In this document: positions 54,916 through 63,080 of the stretch, piece by piece
Numbering within the stretch: position 1 is the first letter of the stretch
Layout of the letters: each line of letters begins with the position of its first letter
From: Allomyces arbusculus
Lineage: Eukaryota; Blastocladiomycota; Blastocladiomycetes; Blastocladiales; Blastocladiaceae
Reading direction: 5' to 3'
Length of the DNA stretch: 64,000 nt
Assembly: GCA_027604705.1 (NCBI GenBank)
Contig: JADHYV010000014.1
Coordinates: 310,001-374,000, forward strand
The notes under the pieces: model-generated
The model's input: only the letters and a program-made list of their open reading frames with translations
What the model was told of the DNA's origin: nothing
Databases searched by the model: none
Made by a program: the position numbers and the translations under genes

Positions 54916-56753
54916 GGTGGGCGGGTGCGTAGTTGACGATTCGGCGAGTTGCAATGGTTCGGAATCAGCAAGGTGCGGTTGCGAAGAGACGGCGAAGTCG
55001 GTGATGGATGTGACTGCCTCCACACATGACAGTCTACACCGCACCACCGCTCGTCGAGATCACGAACCACCCCTAACGACGCCCTCGGCACTGCCATACA
55101 TTCGGTCGCCGTTGCGTGGACAATGTGAGGCTCTGGCTGCTCGTGTCAAGATCGGACGAGGGTCATGGTTCACCGTGTTGTCCAGTTGTTCCCGCTCCGT
55201 TCAGATCACAAAAGAACATACCAAGAAACAGGTTCAGGAAGTATCACCAGAATTTTCTTTGCCAGATCCTCGCAGTCCAGTCGTCCATAAGTATGAGCGC
55301 GGCACAATTGATAACTGTGGATAGTGTAACGAATGCAATAAGAGCATGTTAACGCTGGTAGACGAGCGATAACATATTTTACATAGTGCAGCAGCATCAT
55401 CCATCAAAGCATATGTGATTAGGGGAATGACGGCACATGAAGTGGCTTCAAAGAAACGTCCGCAACGCAAGGAGAGCAGGGGACCAAGTAAAATCAACAA
55501 TCGAACACACAAATACAGTTGCACCGCGCAAGGAGTGGCGGCTGGGACTGCCAGGGCCAGGAGATGCAGGAACACACTGGCAAAAGCGGCCAGTTACCCC
55601 CCCCCCCCCATGGCCTCAACCGCTTCATGAACACTGTTATCAACGCTGTCGACGTGTGGGGATGCAAGGGTGTGAGGGATGCGTGGGCAACTGGCCGCTT
55701 TCGCCAGCGTAGTGCTCCCGCATTTCCAACCCGTGTATTGGCATAATTCGCATGAGCCTTCCAGTTGCACCATCGCACGCCTGCTGCCGCCGTGCGTCAG
55801 TATTCGCCGTAACTTGTCCCCAACGTGCGTCCTGGAATGCTTCTTCCAAGACAAAATATCTGATCTCGAGCATGGTCACGATATTTTTTTTACGAAGAGC
55901 ATCGCCGTGGCGAGCAGCAAGAAGCAATTTCGCCGCCACCACTCTGACAAAGCTCCACTTGCGCAATTGTGCATCAGAACACTTTGCGAGCACGGCAAAA
56001 GTAAGGCCACAGTCCTTTTCTTCACATTTGCCACTACCCATCACTTCCTATCACCTAAGTCTCGGCCGGTCACCGCCTCACCTGAACTACCACCGTTCCA
56101 TCCGCGATCTTAAAGTGTTTCTTCAATCGCTCCTCGGAACCGCGAACATGCTCAGGCTTGGCCGCGCTCGCATTGCTTTGCTCCTCGCGCCCGCCAGATC
56201 CGGCCAACGGCCAGCTCCATACTCTTGGCGCGCTCCATGGACCCGAAAGTGTAGAGGACATAAACGCCCGCGTCCATTCGGCCGCGCAGCGACGACGTAA
56301 GCGCGCACGTATGCACCTCATGGCGCGAGTGACGGTGGGGTAGGTCCGCCTCGCGCGATTTTTGGGCGCTTGCACGCGGCGCGCGTGCCTTTCTGGATGC
56401 AGGAGCATCAACTAGACCCATTTGCGCGGATTGCTCCCGACCGCCGTGGCCGCCGGCACGCCCGCCGACGCGCATCACGCAGTCGCGCGCGACCTCAGCC
56501 GCTCGACCCGACTGACGCGTCGACCACGCGCGCGTCTCCTATAACCTCCGCGCGGCCCCGCGCGCATTCGGGAATATCAAGTGCACCGCGACTCTACTGC
56601 TCTTTTCTTGCTCATCTCTCACGACTACGACCGCGACCACGACGACCATGACCGTTCTACGTTCGTATCGCTATCGCGGCGTCCGATTCGCATCGCCCAT
56701 CATTCTGTTTCCCACTGCCGCTCGCCACTCACCGCGCACATTTCCTCCGCTGA
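54916..56753. other. 1.8 kb gene-free, AT-richer region
   Basis: Lies between the Trm10 start (minus) and the Gly/Ser/Tyr/Asp repeat gene (plus). From about 55200 to 56100 the base composition is clearly less GC-rich than anywhere else nearby, and codon-like structure is lacking. It contains an inverted repeat (55559-55727) and a C13 run (55597-55609). A CCTATAAC element near 56537 may be the TATA box of the downstream gene. Confidence 0.4.
55559..55727. repeat. Imperfect inverted repeat (MITE-like or hairpin-forming)
   Basis: The left arm (about 55559-55597, core TGGCAAAAGCGGCCAGTT) matches the reverse complement of the right arm (about 55685-55727, core TGGCGAAAGCGGCCAGTT). The arms also share ATGCxGGAxCAC outward and ACCC/GCCC inward. 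Arm length is about 35-40 bases with a four- to five-base offset in the middle. The spacer is about 88 bases and starts with the C13 run. Substitutions in the core are A/G differences. No transposase is nearby and target duplications are not obvious. Confidence 0.55.
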
Positions 56754-56816
56754 ACAGCCGATTTTTTCGGCGACATACTCGACACCCATGCCGGTAATCT
56801 GACCGTCTCGGGCGGG

Positions 56817-57557
56817 ATGCGCTTCTCGTACAGCAACTACAGCGACGGGTCCGGGTCGAGCTACGGCAAGGGCAGCGGCTACGAATACTCGAGTGGCAAG
56901 GATTACGGGTCGAGCGGCGACGGCTATGGCTCAAGCGGCAAAGACTACGGCTCAAGCAGCGACGACTACGGCTCGGGGACCGGTGATTACGGGTCGTCCG
57001 GCGATTATAGCGGCGGCTCAAGCTACGGCAGCAGTGGCGGCGACTACGGCTCGGGCTCGTATTCCGGCAATGGCTCCGGGTACGACTCGGGCGTCTACGG
57101 GTCGGGCGACGGCACTTACTACTCGGTCACGGGTGCGCTGGACCTCAGCTACTCGTCGGGCGGGTACTGGTCGGGCGGCTCGGGCTACGACCACGGCTGG
57201 TCTTCGTACGGCGGTGGCGACGACAAGTACGGGTCGGGTGCCGATTACTACGGCGGCAGCGGGTCGTATGACGACTCTGACTATTCGGGCAGCGGGTCGT
57301 ACGATGGCGCCGACTATGGCAGCGGGTCGTACGATGGCGCCGACTATGGCAGCGACTCCTACGACGGCGCCGACTATGGCAGCGGCTCCTACGACGGCGC
57401 CGACTATGGCAGCGGCTCCTACGACGGCACCGATTATGGCAGCGGCTCCTACGACGGCGCCGATCATGGTAGTGGGTCGTACGGCAGCTCCTATTACCTG
57501 AACAACGGGTCGTATGACAACGGCTCGTGGCACGACGGCAGCGTTGCGGTCTACTAA
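56817..57557 (+). CDS. Gly/Ser/Tyr/Asp low-complexity tandem-repeat protein
   Basis: 246 residues from the Met at 56817; almost only Gly, Ser, Tyr and Asp, with no Cys. The first half has degenerate YGSSG-type units (DYGSSGDGYGSSG). A less regular centre contains YYSVTGALDLSYSSGGYW. The last third is a near-perfect ten-residue tandem repeat GSGSYDGADY. Sequence of this type is known from phase-separating prion-like domains and from secreted adhesive or cell-wall proteins. The acidic charge (Asp) and lack of Arg make RNA-binding condensates less likely than an extracellular or structural role. The frame is also open upstream to 56754, reading DFFGDILDTHAGNLTVSGG before the Met, and a CAG acceptor stands there, so a 5' exon with a signal peptide may be missing. 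Function is not known. Confidence 0.6.
   Translation: MRFSYSNYSDGSGSSYGKGSGYEYSSGKDYGSSGDGYGSSGKDYGSSSDDYGSGTGDYGSSGDYSGGSSYGSSGGDYGSGSYSGNGSGYDSGVYGSGDGTYYSVTGALDLSYSSGGYWSGGSGYDHGWSSYGGGDDKYGSGADYYGGSGSYDDSDYSGSGSYDGADYGSGSYDGADYGSDSYDGADYGSGSYDGADYGSGSYDGTDYGSGSYDGADHGSGSYGSSYYLNNGSYDNGSWHDGSVAVY
57291..57480 (+). repeat. 30-base tandem repeat within the Gly/Ser/Tyr/Asp gene
   Basis: About 6.3 copies of a 30-base unit (AGCGGCTCCTACGACGGCGC followed by CGACTATGGC). Copies differ mostly at synonymous positions, plus single Asp/Gly, Thr/Ala and His/Tyr changes. This indicates recent expansion under selection to keep the peptide. Confidence 0.9.
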
Positions 57558-58770
57558 GGCGCCCGCGCACACTGCCAAGCCGGTCTCGGCGCTTGAACGG
57601 GACGCGGCTCTCGGATGCCGCGGTTTGTGGGTGGAGAGGATGCGCGAGCGCGTTTTTGGTTCTTTCTTCTTAGGTTAGTGTATTTGCCGCGCGCCTGCCG
57701 GCTGTGGAAGTAATCGCGGCGGCGGGCTGGTCGGGTTCAATCTTAGCGAAATAAATCAAATACAACTAGTCTCGTTTTGCTCTTCGTTCTGCTCCTCGAA
57801 AATGCGGTTTTAGCAAAGTGAACCTCCTGCATATAAACAATAGCCAGCAAAAGTGTCTCTGTCCTCCTCTCACGCTCGCTGCTACCTGATTCCACATCGA
57901 ACTACTCGGCCGCGCCGTCCGCCCGTGCGCTGCGAGTATGGATGGTGATAACTTCGCGTGTCGCGATCTTTTGGGTGGAGTGCATGCGAAAATATTATCG
58001 CTATTGTTTCCCTTGCTTGTACGCAGTTGTTGGCCGTGAGTGCCAATCGCGGATACGATCGTGATGCCTGCCTGCCAATGGTGAACTGAGCACGCCGCGG
58101 TTCGCGTCCACTCCCTCGTCCTTCGTCACAAACGACTTGAACTTTAAGAGCGTGATGGAAGCGTACGGGAAGCATTTTGCAGCGTCGCATTCTCGCTGTT
58201 AGTGCGCTCCGGTCTCGAATCGTGCATGTAACCAGCGAAAACGAGCTGAAGCATCAGCGAGCATTTATATGGAGCGTCCCAACTCGCTCGCAGCGGATTC
58301 TCAAGGAATAAGAACGAGCGCGAGAGAAAGAGCCGGAAGTTGGTTGCGTCGACGGAGAACAAACAAATCAGCAGGGCAGCGATCGCACACCAGCCGTCGC
58401 ATATTCAATGCGTTTTGAAGGCGAAAATGTCCAAATCACAGACAATACATGGGAGCGCTCCTTCTCCACCCACAAATTGCGGCTTTCGAGCCCCGTGCCC
58501 ATCGCATCGTCTCTCCCATTATTTCCCAACGAGACCTGTCCTGGGCGTTCAAGAAACAAACAATGGATCGCGCAAGAGAATTGTGCGAAACAAACGAAGC
58601 GACGCGAGTTGGTCCGGGGTCCGAAAGGTCAAGCCCAAGTCAAAGCGAAGTGAACCACGCCAATCTAAATCAATTAACTTTGCTCTCCCACCACCGATGA
58701 TCCAACTGCACTCCATCCATCATTCCATGCGCAAAGTCGAGATATTCCCACCTTCACTCTCCCTCCCTCC
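57558..58770. other. 1.2 kb with two TATA-like elements and no recognised gene
   Basis: An AATAAA at 57750 probably ends the Gly/Ser/Tyr/Asp transcript. TATAAA is found on the plus strand at 57833-57838 and on the minus strand at 58264-58269. The latter lies about 75 bases upstream of a minus-strand open frame of 102 codons starting at 58190 (MRRCKMLPVRFHHALKVQ), which has no recognisable domain. A small gene is possible but unproven. Confidence 0.3.
57750..57755 (+). terminator. Poly(A) signal AATAAA of the Gly/Ser/Tyr/Asp gene
   Basis: Canonical AATAAA about 190 bases after the stop codon at 57557. Confidence 0.45.
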
Positions 58771-61209
58771 TTACCGCTCCGTGACCGCCGGATGCATCGC
58801 CGACCGACGGGACGTGGCCAGTGCGGCCGCCAACGCCGAATACACGGGCGGCCGGGCCTCATTCGGCACTTGCGCGCCCAACCCACGCTGCGCACCCCAC
58901 ACGCGCACGGGTTCATCATCAGCCTCCTCTGCACCCGCCGGCGGCGGGGGCACGCTCACGTCCCACACGAGCAACCGCTCATCGGTCGTCGCGACGGCAC
59001 ACACGCCGCCGTTCCTTGACGTGACCGCATCAAATACGCGTCCCACTTCATCCACGTCTTCCGGCAATCGCGGACACCGGATCATGCCGGGCACTTCGCG
59101 GCCATGCACGTCCCAGAACGAAATCCTCGGGTCGTGGCCGTGTACGGTGAGAATCTCTGCGCGGTTCGCGCTCGCCGCAGTCCACGCGGCATGCACGATC
59201 TGTGAGTCCGTCTGGAACCGCACGAGCGGGGCGTCGCCTGAGGTGGCCGTATCAAACACGCGCACGCTGCGGTCCGCGGCACCAGCGCCGGTCAAGAGCA
59301 GTGCCGAATTCGCGGGACACCACGCGAGGGCCTTGACAGCGGCCGCGTGCCAGTAGGTCGTCCTTGCCGTACGCATGCCCGACCGGACGTCCCAGATCCG
59401 CACGGCGTTATCGTTCCCGCCCGTCGCGAGGAGCGGCACGTCGCCGACCCCACCGAACGGCGCCGGCTGCAGGCCACAGACGGTGCCATCATGTGCGTCG
59501 TCGCGTGCGACGACGGGGTTCGCCGACCGGTCGCGCAAATCATACACGGCGACGCGCCCGTGCCGCGCGGCCGTGGCGATCCCGGCATCGGCGGTCCACG
59601 CGACAGCGCCAACGCGAAACAGGTCCCCGACGTTCCCGGTCTCGTCGGGTTGACGGCGGCGTCCCTCGCCCTGGTCGAGAACGCGTACGGGTTGCACGGT
59701 GGCTGCGTCCAGAATGACCACATGGCCCGTGGACGTGCCGAGCGCCAAGTGTCGTCCGTCGGGGGACCACCGGACGGCGGTGGCGCGGGCATCGCGCGCG
59801 CCCATGGGTTGTGCGGGGGACGCGGCAAACGGGATCTTGTATTGCGCTTTGAGGTCGTCGTACGGATCGTGCTCGGCGTGGAGGTGCGTGACCGTCAGCG
59901 ACCGGTATGACGCGTAGGCGAGCCAGTGTCTTGGCGAAAAGTCAAGGACGGACGTGTAGAAATCGTTGGCGAAATTCGAGACGTATTGCGTGACGCACGG
60001 GCGGCTGACTTGCCGAATCGGTCCCGCGGGCGGCGGGCGCGGCGGGCACCGCAGGTACACATTCTCCTTGTAATTTTCATTCACGGCCGACGACAGCGGC
60101 CGCCTCACGTCAATCCCGACGGCGTTTGCGACCAGGTCATCGTGCTCCACCACCGGCCCGGCCCGCATTGTCGTCGCGAGCCGCACCGCGTCCTGTGCGT
60201 CACGAATCGCCGCTTCCATGACCAGTGGCGCGTCGTGCACTGCGCGCCTCGGCAGGACCGGCGGCGCCGTGCGCACGCGCGGCGGCGTCACGACCAGACT
60301 ATCGGCAAAATGCACCGCCACATCCTCGACGACCTCGGCCGTCGACTTGCGCGCGCGCGGTCGGCCCCGCGCGCGAAGCACGGTATCGACAAAGTCGGTC
60401 TCGCGTGTTGACAGCGGCGGTGCTGTCGGCAGCGGCAGCGCGACCGCCGGGTCGGCCGACCTGATGCGGGGCCTGATGGCCGGTTCAGGGACAGACACGA
60501 TCGGGGTGGAAAATGCGGGTGCGGCCGCGGGGACCGGCTGCGTCTGCGCGCGCTTGAGCGGCGGCGGGTGGATACCGCCGGCACGCGTCTTGCGCGCGGC
60601 GGGGAGGCGCGCGATGGTGGTGGCGTCCGGATGGATCGAGGTCGTCGCATGGAACGACGCCGGGCGCACGGGCGCGTGGTGCACGGGGAGTCGGAACCGC
60701 GGTGGTCGCGCCTGGGTCGGCGTCGACGCCTTGGACGACGCCGTCGACGACCGGTCGGCGGGTGGTGGCGTCGACTGGCCCCGACGTGGGCGCGCAGTTG
60801 ATGTCGCGCCCGTGCGCCGCGACCGCGCGCGCTGGTCCCATGCGGTCGCTGCCGCTGTGCGCCAAGGTGCCCCCCGGCCCGCGAGCATGAGTGTCGGCGA
60901 GTCGACCTCGTGGATGCTGATGTGATCGTCGTTGTCGGCCGGTGTGGACGTGCTGGCCGAGGCACCAAAGAGCGTGCGGCGCGCAGGAGGCGCGGTCGGC
61001 GTCTTGGTGGAGGTCGCGGGCGACCATGGCGGTGGGGTCGCGAGCATGGGCGTGGCAAACATAGATGCAGGCGAGTCGTTTTCCGAGCCGAGATCGAAGC
61101 TGAAGGGTGTGGCCGGGTGCGTCGTCGACGAGACCGCGGTGGCGGCGCTGCGGCGCGACGATGCCGGCCGGTCGCGCAGCGGCGTCACGGGCGCCGCGAC
61201 CGTGGCCAT
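58771..61209 (-). CDS. Cdc20/Cdh1-like WD40 protein (APC/C activator family)
   Basis: Single exon, 812 residues from MATVAAPVTPLRDRP at 61209. The N-terminal 370 residues are disordered, Pro/Ala/Ser/Thr-rich, with many SP/TP sites. The WD40 propeller begins near NFANDFYTSVLDFSPRHWLAY, matching the DDFYxNxxDWS entry of Cdc20/Fizzy proteins. Its blades include TAVRWSPDGRHLALGTSTGH, LLATGGNDNAVRIWDVRSGM, VKALAWCPANSALLLTGAGA, RSVRVFDTATSGD and FQTDSQIVHAAW, the last corresponding to the family's TDSQVCxLxWS. These proteins recruit substrates to the anaphase-promoting complex. The C-box (consensus DRYIPxR) is at best DRPASSR at residues 13-19, and the C-terminal Ile-Arg tail is missing (ends AVTER). 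A KEN sequence occurs in ENYKENVYLR before the propeller. It may be a divergent, perhaps meiotic, activator or a pseudo-activator. Confidence 0.8.
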   Translation of the reverse strand: MATVAAPVTPLRDRPASSRRSAATAVSSTTHPATPFSFDLGSENDSPASMFATPMLATPPPWSPATSTKTPTAPPARRTLFGASASTSTPADNDDHISIHEVDSPTLMLAGRGAPWRTAAATAWDQRARSRRTGATSTARPRRGQSTPPPADRSSTASSKASTPTQARPPRFRLPVHHAPVRPASFHATTSIHPDATTIARLPAARKTRAGGIHPPPLKRAQTQPVPAAAPAFSTPIVSVPEPAIRPRIRSADPAVALPLPTAPPLSTRETDFVDTVLRARGRPRARKSTAEVVEDVAVHFADSLVVTPPRVRTAPPVLPRRAVHDAPLVMEAAIRDAQDAVRLATTMRAGPVVEHDDLVANAVGIDVRRPLSSAVNENYKENVYLRCPPRPPPAGPIRQVSRPCVTQYVSNFANDFYTSVLDFSPRHWLAYASYRSLTVTHLHAEHDPYDDLKAQYKIPFAASPAQPMGARDARATAVRWSPDGRHLALGTSTGHVVILDAATVQPVRVLDQGEGRRRQPDETGNVGDLFRVGAVAWTADAGIATAARHGRVAVYDLRDRSANPVVARDDAHDGTVCGLQPAPFGGVGDVPLLATGGNDNAVRIWDVRSGMRTARTTYWHAAAVKALAWCPANSALLLTGAGAADRSVRVFDTATSGDAPLVRFQTDSQIVHAAWTAASANRAEILTVHGHDPRISFWDVHGREVPGMIRCPRLPEDVDEVGRVFDAVTSRNGGVCAVATTDERLLVWDVSVPPPPAGAEEADDEPVRVWGAQRGLGAQVPNEARPPVYSALAAALATSRRSAMHPAVTER

Positions 61210-61933
61210 GGCGGGCAGTAGCGGTGGTAGAGAATGGTGAAGGGAGTGTGCGCGCGCAAGTCGATTCGAGGGCGAGTTCAAAGACGAGTCGACGGCCAGC
61301 GAGCACAGCAACCGGCGAATCGGCGGAAAGGGGGCGGCGAAAGAGCAAAGATGATGGTGTTGGAAGCAGGATCGAGGGGTACCGAGGGCGGTCGCGAGCC
61401 AGCAAGGGCGAGCGCAGGTGGGCACAAGTGTGGAGTCGGGGGCGAATTGCGAGCGGCGCGGCCAACGGGGCCTCGGCGGCGTCCGAGCACCCGTCAAGGC
61501 AGGGGAAGCAGCGCGCGCGAACGCAGTGCAGCAAGTCGCGGGTCCGGGGAGGTGATGGAGAGCGCGGCAGCGGCGTCGTCGTTGACGGCAGCGTCGGCGG
61601 CGGCGGTGCGGCCGTGCGACCAGACGACCAGACGGAAGGATGTCCCTGCCCTTTGCCATGGCCCTCCACGTGCGAGTGCGTGCGTGACGTGAGGGACCAT
61701 GTGCGCCGAGGCGCGATCTGCTGCGCGTGCATCGGCGTCTCGCGGCATGTCTCCCGCCGCCGACGCGATCGTCGTGTGCGGCTCTGCGTGCCGGCTCCGC
61801 GTCGCGCGGCCAGCTCCGCGTCGCGCGGCCAGCTCCATACCCCCCCATCTAAAGCCTCGACCACGTCCGGACCACCAACGCACTCCATCCAAGGCCGCCG
61901 ACCCCGCTGCAACAACATCCACCATCAACCACC
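61210..61933. other. Divergent promoter region, Cdc20-like / Coq11-like genes
   Basis: 724 bases between opposing starts. Open on the minus strand only through base composition. No separate gene is seen. Confidence 0.4.
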
Positions 61934-62791
61934 ATGACCACCACCGCACCGCCCGCGCTCAAACGCATGCTCGTCGTCGGCGGCACTGGACTCGTCGGCC
62001 AGCACGTGTGCCGCGCCGCCATCCTGCGTGGCTGGCACGTCACGTCCGTCTCGCGCAAGGGCAGCCCCGCATGGGCGGTCCCCGGCGACTGGGCTGACAC
62101 GGTCGAGTGGATCTCGGGCGACGTGACCGACCCAGGCCTCCCACTCGCCCAGCTGGTCCGCATGCACGACAAGCCCGTCGACGCGGTCGTCCACGCCGTC
62201 GGCATCCTGTTCCAGACACCTGTGCTAAACGACATTGTCAATGCGCCGTCCATTTCTGCATCTCTGTGCGCGGTGCGCCGGCTCGTGACGGGCCAGGCGC
62301 GCAACGACGCGTCGCTCGAGTTTGACGCGCTGCAGTGTGCGTCGGCGATCCAGCTCGCCGACGAATTGGGCATGGCCGCGTCCGAGGCAACCATCACGAC
62401 CAACGAACCACACGTCCCGGCCATGATCTACGTCTCGGCCGAAGTGACACCCGCCATGGAGTATGCCGTGCGCCGTGAGTACCTCACCACCAAGCGCCGC
62501 GCCGAGTCGCATATCCTCGCGCAGGCGCAGCGGTTGCGGCCAGTTGTGTTGCGGCCAGGCCTGCTCGAGTCCAAATTCCGCCCGCTCACGATGCCCATGG
62601 CGTGGGCGTCGTCGATCGCGAGCGCCGTGACGGGGCTCGCGCCGCCGGCATTGCACGTGGCTGACTTGGCCGATGCGGTGGTTGGTGCCGCGGAACACAG
62701 CGAGGTCAGCGGCGTGCTCGGGCCGCAGGAGCTCGCGGCACTCGCGCGGCGTGAGCAGGCCGAGGCGCCCGTGTCGCGCGCCGACGTCTGA
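61934..62791 (+). CDS. Coq11/NDUFA9-like atypical short-chain reductase
   Basis: Single exon, 285 residues. The N-terminal Rossmann fold has an intact glycine motif in KRMLVVGGTGLVGQHVCRAA, followed by GWHVTSVSRKGSPAW with the basic residues that accept NADP, WISGDVTDPG and DAVVHAVGILFQTP. The later part has AMIYVSAEV, YLTTKRRAESHIL (YxxxK) and LRPVVLRPGLL. Together with the length this matches fungal Coq11 (YLR290C), a mitochondrial inner-membrane protein that modulates the coenzyme Q synthome, and the related complex I subunit NDUFA9. The N-terminus lacks a strong presequence. Coq11 is the better fit on length and on the GWxVTSxSRxG motif. Confidence 0.72.
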   Translation: MTTTAPPALKRMLVVGGTGLVGQHVCRAAILRGWHVTSVSRKGSPAWAVPGDWADTVEWISGDVTDPGLPLAQLVRMHDKPVDAVVHAVGILFQTPVLNDIVNAPSISASLCAVRRLVTGQARNDASLEFDALQCASAIQLADELGMAASEATITTNEPHVPAMIYVSAEVTPAMEYAVRREYLTTKRRAESHILAQAQRLRPVVLRPGLLESKFRPLTMPMAWASSIASAVTGLAPPALHVADLADAVVGAAEHSEVSGVLGPQELAALARREQAEAPVSRADV

Positions 62792-63080
62792 GTCGTGTGT
62801 GGGGGTTTCCGTTTGTGTTGTTCATCGGGGAGTTCTGAAAGCAGCAGTTTCGAATCTTGTCGGTTTTGCGTGTCTTTGTCGTAAAAAAATTCGTTGAACG
62901 TGACGGGCACGTGAGCGTGTCAAGTCGTGTCTCGCGGCGCGCCGCGTCGGCCTTTCGTCGTCGTCGACGTCGGGCGTCGCGACCACCGCTCACCAACCTG
63001 TCGGGCCCCGTCCACTCCACGCTCGCGCCCTCACACTCGACTTGCTGCAACTACTCCTGGACCTTGCCGCGCACGCAATC
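62792..63080. other. Intergenic, Coq11-like 3' UTR and ARMC8-like promoter
   Basis: 289 bases between two plus-strand genes. TTGTCGTAAAAAAATTC near 62877 may mark the 3' end of the first transcript. Confidence 0.35.

Noticed and set aside
58340-59356. A 338-codon plus-strand frame
   Set aside because: Its 3' half is antisense to the WD40 propeller and its 5' half has no recognisable content.
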